In this document: positions 55,977-64,000 of the stretch, piece after piece
Position numbering within the stretch: the stretch's first letter is position 1
Layout: every line of letters starts with the position of its first letter
NCBI GenBank assembly: GCA_018296165.2
Contig: JACKQL020000008.1
Coordinates: 1,054,001 to 1,118,000 of the forward strand
Reading direction: 5' to 3'
Origin: Termitomyces sp. T153
Taxonomy: Eukaryota; Basidiomycota; Agaricomycetes; Agaricales; Lyophyllaceae
DNA: 64,000 bases
Position numbers and translations under genes: made by a program
The notes under the pieces: generated by a model
Database searches by the model: none
The model's input: only the letters and a program-made list of their open reading frames with translations
Told to the model about the DNA's origin: nothing

Positions 55977-57545
55977 TATGCAGTAGAGCAAAACTACAAG
56001 ATCCATGACAAGGAGATGCTGGCTATCATCTAGTTGTTTGAGAAGTGGCAGCACTCCTTGGAAGGCATGTGACATAAGTTCAAGGTCTGGACAGATCACA
56101 AGAACCTCAAGTACTTCTGAACAGCTAAGAAGGTCAACTGCCAACAGGCCTGATGGTCCCTCTACCTAGCCAATTTTGACTTCTTGCTGCACCACAAGCC
56201 TAGCCAGAGTATGGGAAAACCAGATGCTTTGTCCCAGAAAGCAGACCATGGCATTGGGGGAGAGGGACAACAGCAACATTGTGCTCCTCTGGCCTAAACT
56301 GTTTGCAATCCAAGCCATGGAAGGTCTAGCCATCAAGGGAGCAGAGGTAGACATCCTCTGGGAGATCTGGCAGAACAACCAAGATGGTCAGCAGGAAGAA
56401 CTCATTGCTCAGGCAGCTTAGGCACTAAAGTTGGGACATATCATGGGTGCCAAATTGGTCCATGCAGACAAATGGGCCCTTTAGAATGGGATCTTGACCT
56501 TTTAGAATTGTATCTATGTGCCTAGTGTTCCAGAACTCCACTGGAGGATTGTAGAGCAACACTGCAAGTCCTGCATTGCTGGGCATCCTGGACAATGGAA
56601 AATGTTGGAGCTGGTATTGCAGAATTACTAGTGGCCCTAGATGTCCCAGTATATTGGGTCCTACACTAGTACATACAATCTCTGTATCTGGACCAAGCCC
56701 CAGCACTACCTCCCCTCTGAACAGCTACACCTATTGCCTGTGCCTGTGAAGCAATGGAGTGTTGCCTCTGTGGACTTCATTGTAGAGCTCTCCAATGCCC
56801 ATGGCTATGATGCAATCATGGTGGTAGTGGACCTGTATGGCAAGCAAGTGCACTTCATTCCAACTCACACCACCTGCTCTACCATGGGCACTGCAAACCT
56901 GTACCAGAGGAATGTCTGGAAGCTCCATGGCCTCCTCAATGCCTATGTCTCTGACTAGGGGCCACAATTTGTAGCAGACTTCACTAGGGAACTCTACCAA
57001 GTACTTGGCATGAAGCTTCACACCTCCACTGCCTACTACCTGCAGTCTGAAGGCCAGACCAAACATATAAACCAGGAGTTGGAGCAGTACCTCTGCCTCT
57101 TCTGCAATGAGTGCCAGGACAACTGGGACAAACTCCTCCCTGATGCTGAGTTCCAATATAACAACCACATTCATGCTTCCACCCAATTCTCCCCATCTTC
57201 CTTGACACTGGATGACACCCATGCATGGGCTTCAAACCCTGGGCCAGGCTCTTGGAGAATGAAGCAGTAAACAAGTTTGTGGACCAGATGAAGTCATAGG
57301 AGGAGGCCTAAGTGGCTCTAGTGAAGGCAAAGGATGACATAGCATAGTACTACATCCACAGAAGGACCCCAGAGTGCAAATACCAGCTCAGGGATTGAGT
57401 CTACCTGGATGCCTCTGATATTATGACTACCTGACCTTCAAAAAAGCTATTGCACTGCCAACTAGGACCTTTCATGGTAGAATGACAGGTAGGGCCCCTG
57501 GCCTACTGACTCCGGCTCTCCATGGGGATGCACCAGCTTCATCTG
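55977..57545 (+). pseudogene. Element C RNase H and integrase
   Basis: RNase H text (KLQDP, then LNCLQSKPWKV in several frames) leads into the integrase. The zinc domain is near 56550-56700 (HCKSCIAGHPGQWKMLELVL-like). The core is at 56641-57270 (VASVDFIVELSNAHGYDAIM, VVVDLYGKQVHFIPTHTTCS, YVSD then a stop before GPQF, QTKHINQELEQYL). The Glu of QTE reads Lys. It is followed by a family A solo LTR. Confidence 0.75.
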
Positions 57546-58723
57546 TGTCACAACTCACTCCCTGGACCCCCAAACATTGATACCAACCTGCTCACTCCCC
57601 TGGAGTTTCCCCCAATGCCCCATCAAATGCCCCCCAACCATTGTACACCCTCAGTGCCCACTCCAGGTAACTCTGACACTTCTCCAGGAAACTCTGATGG
57701 CCCCCTGGCCCACTCTGACACCTTCTCCACAGCTGTCAACACTTCCCCTGACTGTCCTGAGCCCTGAGAACCCTCCCCCACCATTTCTGACTCCATTGTA
57801 CATCACCAGCTCATCAGCCTGGTTCACCTACCCTACTCTAGAGTACCATCACAACATCAGGACAACTCACATTCTCAACTGATCCTAACAGAATATCATT
57901 GCAGCCCACTCATTGATCACAACCAACACCTGTTGACCTCACATGGCTCTGCCAAGCCCCACTGCCACACCTGCTATCTCCTGGAGCTCTCCAGTAGTCA
58001 GTCAGTATATAAGTCATAGAGTAGCTCCTCATACTCTAGTCTTGATATTACCTGCCTTACCTGATGTGTTTCTGATTGTTTCTATCTCATGTTTCATGTC
58101 CCATGCTATGTTTCCTTTTCTCTCAGTCTCCCAGTCTTACCTCCATCTCCTAGTCTTGTCTTGTCTCTATTTCTGTTATTGTTCTTGTTATCATTTCATA
58201 TCTCCACCTGAATTTATTTTTGTTCTTGTCTCAACTCTGTTTTGCTCTGTTCAACTCCATCTCATCTTGTCTGATCCATTTCCATCATTGTGTTTGAGTT
58301 CTCTTGACCTTAACACCCTTACAAACTCTGTGCTCATGATTACAACTCCCAAACATTTGTTAAACCAACTCTGGACCTTGCTACTTGCTCAGTTCCAAAA
58401 GCCATCAACTCCCATTGATCCTCCCATCAAGCTTTAGCTCTACTCCTATCACTTGCATAGCCTCCATTTGCTCCGCACCTCCAATACTTGCTTCCAGACC
58501 AGTACCTGACACCTCCATCAAGTCTGATCCCTTTCCCTGCAACTTGTCCTAGACTCCTCTGGACCACCCCAGACTTGTTTGGATCACTCTCCATTGATTG
58601 TCCTCACCAGTCCCTCATGTGTAGACCTGCTCCGAGTGCCCAGTTATCAGTGCAGGGAATCATGTCTGTCTAGTAAGGATTTGCCCAGTGTAGCTGAGCC
58701 CCTGTGTTCAGCAGAACCTGACA
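57546..58723 (+). mobile_element. Solo LTR, family A, opposite orientation to element A
   Basis: It begins TGTCACAAC and ends CCTGACA, the reverse complement of the LTR at 36104. The flanks are atctg (57541-57545) and atcta (58724-58728), one mismatch, consistent with an aged target duplication. It splits element C between integrase and chromodomain. Confidence 0.85.
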
Positions 58724-58728
58724 ATCTA

Positions 58729-59090
58729 GTGTTCAATATGGTAAAGATGACTGTGGCCCCAAGGGATCCTATTCCAGAACAATGTCTGCTGCCCCCACCA
58801 CCTCCAGTGGTGGTTGACAATAACAAGGAGTATGAGGTGGAGGAAATCCTGGACAGTCATTTATTCTGGTGACAGCTACAATACAAGGTGAAGTGGAAGG
58901 GCTATGGGATTGAGGACATCTCTAGGGAACCATGGGAGAATGTACATGCCCCCAGGCTCATCAAGGAGTTTCACAGGAAGCACCTGGATGCTTCATGTGC
59001 CATACAAGGAATCTATCCTATTTCACCAGTGGACAGAGCAATCAGGGACTTTTTCTACCCCACACATCAAGATGCCACATGCTAGAGGGG
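58729..59090 (+). pseudogene. Element C chromodomain
   Basis: The plus strand reads VFNMVKMTVAPRDPIP, KEYEVEEILDSHLF, then VKWKGYGIEDISREPWENVH. It is a nearly intact chromodomain followed by PVDRAIRDFFYP and the polypurine tract. Confidence 0.8.
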
Positions 59091-59096
59091 AGGTGA

Positions 59097-59456
59097 TGTC
59101 AAGGAACTTCCATTTCCAACCTCAACAACTTTTTCTAGCATCTCTGCAGCTTGTTTAGTGTCTCCAGGGCTTGTTCCAGAACCCCAGAGATCTCTGCAGA
59201 ACTTTCTGTATTACCTCACCAATCATCTTCCTAGGGTTAGGGCTAGCTCTGGCCTTCTGTACAGTTGTTTCTATGCCTCTGCCACCCACTAATGTGCTGC
59301 ACCAAGCAGCAGGGATCCTTAGACTTGTTCCCTTCAGATTTCTCTCTGCTAGGTGATTAGTTACTGCTTGTATCTCTGTCTACTTGCTAATATACTTTAG
59401 ATTCCCCTCTGCTAGCTGTGTGACTCAGATTTGCTGCCCTGGAGGTTTCCCTTACA
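59097..59456 (+). repeat. 3' LTR of element C
   Basis: Begins TGTCAAGGAACTTCC directly after AGAGGGGAGGTGA and ends TTCCCTTACA beside target copy gctgg. Confidence 0.85.
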
Positions 59457-60495
59457 GCTGGTTATAACATGCAATGGCTGGTTCTGTCCCCCTGGAGTAA
59501 TGTCTGAAGGTGTATTGTATTATCAGGGCTGACACTTCAGGTGCCAGAGTAGAGAGGGTCATGGGAGAAGTCATGTCCATTGGAGAGGCTGGTGTGGCCC
59601 CCTCATGAATGCTTGGCATTGGTGAGCCCAGAGGGAGAGATGGAGGTTGCCAGGTAGAAGGGGTAGGAGCCATGATAATGGTCTTAGATGCTGCTGCTGG
59701 AGTGCTAGAAAAAAGTGCTCCTGGCCTGGTAGAGGTTGGAGTGGACAATGCAGTGGATCCCAAAGGTTCCAGTGCAGCAACTGCTGGTGCAATGTTGCCT
59801 GAGCATCACTTCCATGGTATGTGGACTCACTTCTTAGCTATCCACTTTCCAATAACCACAAGGGCTTCTCCAATCTGCTGATCAGAGCCCCAGATAGAGA
59901 CAAACTGGCAGTCTCCTCCAGCCAAGCTAACCATAAGGACTGCCAAGCAGGTGCCAGAGATGTTGAGGGCTTTTTAAGGCCCTGCCTCTAGTGACCTGCC
60001 ATGTGCACAACAAGAGAGTTAGGGAGTTTGAGTGTGCACTCAAAATGTGGGGTGCAGCCATCCATAGGAGGGAGGTCCCAAGCAAGAGGGATGACAAAGA
60101 GAGCATTAGAGGTAGGAAATGCTACATGTCAGGGAATGTGAGAGGTGGGCACAGTAGAAGGTTTGGTGGAGGACTTGGGCTTTGGCTGCCTAGGTGGAGC
60201 TGACCATGTGGCAGAGCCCAAAGGAATGGTGTGGCCACCCATACTAGGCTGCAAGGCTGTTTGAGCAGAGGCAACTATGGTAACAGGTGTAGGCATACAA
60301 CTAGACTCAAGCACTGCTGGTCTGCTCTCAAGCCCAGAAACAAGAGTTAACAATCTCCTGATAGTAGATTCTGGATTGGCAAAGGTGTCAGTTAGAGTCA
60401 GCATAGAGTCCATGAAGGTTAGGGTGGGGCCAAGAATAGGTGTTAAGTTGGATGTCATGGGCTAGAGGTGTGGACAACATAGGGACTAGTCAAGA
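59457..60495 (-). mobile_element. Unclassified retroelement remnant
   Basis: CpG-poor. Minus-strand Ser/Thr/Pro-rich frames (60458-60129 and 59763-59452) resemble a gag N-terminal region (LTDTFANPESTIRRLLTLVS) but cannot be assigned to a family. Confidence 0.35.
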
Positions 60496-60959
60496 TGTGA
60501 GGGGAACAAACACTCCACAAATAAACCAGGCAAGAGCAAGCAGGCACAAGCAACAAGCAAGTGTCAAAGGAGCAGAACATTGGCTCAGAGGCAGGGAAGG
60601 GGCAAGCACAGTAAGCCAAGCAAGGTGGAAACATTGGGGTTCTCACAATTGGTTCACTGGATAGACCTGGGAAACACTGCTATTGATTGGCCAAAGGATA
60701 TTCTATCATTATGACCAGCTTAAATACTATATTTGTGGCTATGCTATGACTAATGCTATATGTGGTAAGCAGCCTGGGTATGCTAAGCAGTAATGACTGT
60801 CAATATGTCAAAAGGAGAAATAAGGTCTGATGACTACAAAGGGCTGACTACACAAGACAAAAGGGGAATAAGACTTGTCAGATGGCTGGTCTAGTAATGT
60901 ACCATGGGGCAAAGCCTGAAATAGGGTCGGGCTACCCACCAAAGAGTCATCCCCTTACA
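60496..60959 (+). mobile_element. LTR, family D, copy 2
   Basis: Begins TGTGAGGGG and ends CCCCTTACA, about 85% identical by eye to 25017-25468. Flanking pentamers (caaga and gtatt) differ, so one flank may have been lost or rearranged. Its right edge abuts a truncated family A LTR. Confidence 0.8.
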
Positions 60960-63055
60960 GTATTGGATGTGCAGGGTAATCAAAGGCCAAGCAAGTGATG
61001 GGAGTGGGGCTGGAGATTGATAGAGGATCAGTTAATATTGATGGGCTCTGGGAATGATTATAGAACAAGTCTAGAGTTAGTTATAAATGTCTGAGGGTTG
61101 TAAACATATGTGCAGAGTTTGTAACAGTGTTAGAATTGAAAGGAACTTAGGCAACAATGAAGAAAACTGAGGCAGATGAGGCAAGACAAGACAGAGACAA
61201 GAATAAAATAGAATTGAGACAAGATACAAGACTAGAGATAGAAATAGAGATGAGGCCAGGAAACATAACAGAACACAAATGTAACAGAAGATAATCAGCA
61301 ATATCAAGACTAGAGTAGGGGGTACTACTCTACAACTTATATACTGACTACTAGACCTCCTCTGTAGACTGAAAATGTGATAGCAGGGCTCATTAGAGTT
61401 GCATGGGGTTGATGGGTGTTGGTTCTGATCAGATGGCAGACCACAGTGATATTCTGATGGGAACTAATGATAACATGGTCCACTCCATAGTTGTTGGGAA
61501 GTTCTGGAGTGGTTGAGTGGGTCAAGGGGACAAGTCATCAATGGGTGCTGGGGTCAGGGGAGATGTTGGAGAGGCCTGAGGGCTTGGGAGGAGAAGGGAA
61601 AGCAATGGGGCCCACAGAGAACACATTGGGGGTGTGCCAGGGGGTCATTGGGGTTTGCCAGAGAAGTGTCAGAGTTAGCTGGGGTAGGTGCTGCAGATGA
61701 ATGGAGGTTGGAGTAGGTCAGGAAGCATTGGTGGTTACCCTGGGGGAGTGGGGGTTGAGAGAGGGGGAGGTCCAGAGGTCTGGGAGTGGGTTGTGACATC
61801 ACCTCCCCTTTAGCATTGAGACCCTCAAGGTGCAGTTGCAATTCAGGGATTAGCAGGACATGGGAATCAAAGCCAGAGCAATATTGGTCAAACTGCAGCA
61901 AGCAGTGGCAATATGGGGAATGAAGTCAACACATGGCTGCCATTTGACAGGGGGCTCTTTCTAATCAATTAAAAGGGTCAGATGTACCCTGGTGCTTCCC
62001 TAACTTTTCAAATGTCTTCCTCAGCATCTTCTTCAGCATCATCCTCACCCTCAACCCCTCCCCCCTCAGATGAGAACAGTCTCTGAGTGTAGTTTGAGTA
62101 CAAAGGGCAGTGGTAGAGGTTCAACTGGTGCTGGGATAGGTGGAGGGTGGATGCAATGTACTTGAGTTGTAGATGCACTGATTCTTGGTTTGGCAGCACT
62201 AACTTCCTTGGTAGAGCTGTTGGTGGTGGTGGTGAGTTTGTCTGGGGGCCCTCCTCAGGCTCTGGGGTCATTGGTGCAGCCAGTGCATTCATCAAGGCCC
62301 AACCTGGGGCCTGGGATGGTGCAGGTTATTCCAGAAGCTCAGTGGATTCCCCAGGCAGAAGTGATGCCAGAGTGGTTTGTGGATGCAGTTGGGCAGCCAC
62401 AGGGTCCCCCAACACTGGAGTAGTGTCAGGCTGAGGCCCCAGTAAGTTTTCAATAGTTTGCTCAAGCTCCAGTTGAGTTAACCCATCTAGTGTGCTCTCT
62501 GTGTTTGGTGTAGGGAGCCATGTGAGTTCAAGGTGCTGGTGGAGGGGTCCTGCTGGGATTCTTCAGTTTGTCTCCCATGTTGATCAAGGCATGAGAGATG
62601 TTCCATGTCAAGGGAATGGCAGGTGGTGTGCATAGCTGCAGAGCAGGGTTGGGAGCAGGCCTGGGTAATGGAGCAGCTCAGGGAAGGGCAGAGGGCTAGG
62701 GTGTTGGAGGGCAGGGTTCCATCAGGGAAGGCAGGGCCACCATGGGGGGGTTGCAGGGAGAAGGTGCCCACCATGCAGGACAAGGGGAAGCAGAGGGCAT
62801 CCCCTCCCAAGGTCAGGCCTAGCAAGAGGCCCCAGGCTCAGGTGATGATGGCAGGTTCTCCAGGACCTCATGTGTACTCTCCTGGCTCAGGGGCTGTGGT
62901 GGGGTGGTCTGGGGAGACCTCTGGGCCATCCTCCTCTATCTCTGAGACCTTCTTGTGCCAGCAGGTGGAGGCACTGACAGGAATGCTGGTGACTCGCAAG
63001 GAGGAGCTCCGGAGGATTGGGGAGGATAGGGATGCGATGCAGAGGGACCATTACA
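60960..63055 (-). mobile_element. Truncated second copy of element A (partial 3' LTR and adjacent internal DNA)
   Basis: Positions 60960-61798 are the right 80% of a family A LTR, ending TTGTGACA. The adjoining tcacctcccctttagcattg is the polypurine tract and start of internal sequence, homologous to 37131 onward. The internal part stops at about 63055 in the middle of the antisense frame. Confidence 0.8.
62012..63055 (+). pseudogene. Antisense accessory ORF, second copy, truncated and fused
   Basis: It begins MSSSASSSASSSPSTPPPSD at 62012. Later text is KQRASPPKVRPSKRPQAQV and then VEALTGMLVTRKEELRRIGE, a coiled-coil-like segment. At about 63055 the open frame passes without a stop into sequence from the siderophore acyltransferase copy. 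Confidence 0.55.
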
Positions 63056-63486
63056 CGGAATTGATGTACTACTTCTTAATCTCAGGCCTCGGTTGACTTA
63101 CCCACAGAAAAGAGAAAGTGGAAAGTATGGAATACGCGATATTCCTTTCGAGATCCGCCTTTTGGCAAGGTGGTGGATTGATTGGATATAACACTCAAGG
63201 CTGGCTCCTGACGCCTACGCCTACATTACCCAGTTTGCTGTCAATTGCGTTTCACCCTTGACGGCCTCCTAAGCCACATGCAGGAGAAGTTCTGTATCGT
63301 AGGTATTGTGCCGCAGTTGGGAAATCTCTCGAATTCATTGCGTTGGACGTTGATGGTGACTCAAAGCGAGATTGTGACCTGTCCCAGCACATGGTGGCGT
63401 TCCACAAGTGGCACACCGACGAACGCGTCAACAGCGCATGGGAGAACGTGGAAGCTTGGAAACACACAGAGATTATATCAAGGGCG
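63055..63486 (+). pseudogene. Truncated inverted copy of the siderophore N-acyltransferase gene
   Basis: This segment aligns with the coding strand of the intact gene from about 20210 down to 19764, but on the opposite strand. Shared landmarks are tcttaatctcaggcctcgg, ctcaaggctggctcctg, catgcaggagaagttctgta and gattatatcaagggc. It lacks both ends of the gene. A deletion of about 22 bp near 63240, between two GTCATT copies of the parent, shifts frame. CpG is not depleted. It is non-functional. Confidence 0.88.
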
Positions 63487-63913
63487 CTCAAATGACTCGG
63501 ATCTTAATTCCAGTCATTTTTCCTATATTCTTCCCATGTACCGACTTTCAACTTCCAAGACATCTCAATCGATATCTCATCCCAAGCTTTGCAGTTCCTT
63601 ATTTGAGCATTGCTCAGGGTTGACAGTTGTCGACCCATGACGGTACAAAATCCGTCATGGAATGATCACAAGGTTGCATTTCCCGTTTTCGAATCTCCCT
63701 TTGTCACGCTTTCATCCGTCGAACAATGAAAACAAAGCGTTCAAGTTCTCTCCTGACTCACCAAATGGACGTATGCACCCACAGGAAGGGTGAGAACAAT
63801 CAACAACCTGTAAAAATCTAAGTGCTCCATGATCTCCCCTGCACGGCTCAATTGGATTCGTGCCCATTATAAACAATCTAATGGAGCCCCCAAAAATCTA
63901 TCTTACATCCACA
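63487..63913. other. Unassigned host-like DNA right of the island
   Basis: CpG-containing, with no recognisable frame. An imperfect palindromic pair (tgacggtacaaaatccgtca, 63639-63658) is visible. Confidence 0.3.
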
Positions 63914-64000
63914 ATGAACTTCCAGCCTCAGTTGCATGCCATTGAGCAAGACGGATTTGATTTTTATCGTGAACACATCACAATTACTGAATTACGGGTT
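63914..64000 (+). CDS. Possible start of a gene cut by the window edge
   Basis: An ATG at 63914 opens 29 codons without a stop to the end of the window (MNFQPQLHAIEQDGFDFYRE). The family is not recognisable; it may be chance. Confidence 0.2.
   Translation, partial: MNFQPQLHAIEQDGFDFYREHITITELRV

Larger units (their letters stand above)
49751..59456 (+). mobile_element. Composite chromovirus element C with inverted internal block
   Basis: The outer LTRs (49751-50119 and 59097-59456) have the same orientation, and exact 5-bp duplications gctgg flank them (49746-49750 and 59457-59461), so the unit looks like one integration. Plus-strand content is gag (50199-51680) and then RNase H, integrase and chromodomain (55977-59090), with a polypurine tract at 59082-59096. 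Between them lies an inverted block, 51688-55976, carrying its own LTR, chromodomain, integrase, RNase H, reverse transcriptase and protease on the minus strand. A family A solo LTR interrupts the plus-strand integrase/chromodomain junction at 57546. Confidence 0.85.

Noticed and set aside
61799..62295. Minus-strand frame 62008-62295 as part of pol
   Set aside because: It lies just inside the 3' LTR beside the polypurine tract, where no pol domain is expected; its acidic tail is the shadow of the Ser-rich antisense frame.
1..64000. tRNA or rRNA genes
   Set aside because: No cloverleaf with a proper T-loop and no rRNA core sequence was recognised by eye; a covariance-model scan would be decisive.

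Overview
The window is nuclear DNA of a filamentous basidiomycete, most likely an Agaricomycete. Host genes are split by many 40-65 nt GT-AG introns. The intact gene products are conserved eukaryotic ones (PRP3, mitochondrial uL16, an NCS1 permease). BTB, F-box and APH-like kinase genes of the kind expanded in mushrooms occur beside large LTR retrotransposons. I cannot name the species.

Layout. (1) 1-1850: minus-strand Ty1/copia remnant (integrase and reverse transcriptase) running off the left edge. (2) 2.0-5.7 kb: an APH-fold kinase gene with a damaged 5' end, F-box/LRR remnants on both strands and an unrecognised decayed ORF. (3) 6.0-13.9 kb: a gene-dense block of four intact genes: a BTB/POZ protein (+), PRP3 (-), mitochondrial ribosomal protein uL16m (+) and a long coiled-coil protein ending in an HPD/J-like segment (-). 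PRP3 and uL16m start about 100 bp apart and diverge. (4) 14.4-18.5 kb: four broken genes (two nucleotidyltransferase-like, one NmrA-like, one MATE transporter) and a perfect 193-bp tandem duplication. (5) 19.2-22.9 kb: two intact minus-strand genes, a siderophore-type N-acyltransferase (427 aa, 3 exons, one GC-AG intron) and an NCS1 purine-cytosine permease (482 aa, 12 exons). (6) About 23.2-63.05 kb: a 40-kb island of retrotransposons. (7) 63.05-64.0 kb: a truncated, inverted copy of the siderophore acyltransferase gene, then unassigned DNA.

Within the island, target-site duplications (TSDs) and interrupted reading frames give an insertion history. A plus-strand Ty3-type element (E) is split by a complete 11.1-kb minus-strand chromovirus (A, 36104-47220, TSD cacac). 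A second chromovirus family (C, 49751-59456, TSD gctgg) carries an internal segment in reverse orientation and a solo LTR of family A. Solo LTRs of families A and D, a DIRS-like tyrosine-recombinase element and a truncated second copy of A fill the rest. Nearly all of the island is CpG-poor and full of stop codons, as expected from silencing by cytosine methylation or RIP-like mutation. The exception is the solo LTR at 25904-27049, which is CpG-rich and has exact TSDs, so it looks recent.

The least expected signals are: a reading frame antisense to gag-pol in family A, present in two diverged copies; the inverted composite structure of element C; the acyltransferase fragment fused to the island edge; a possible 4-nt microexon in PRP3; and GC-AG introns. 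All gene models were built by hand from splice signals and frame, without database searches.
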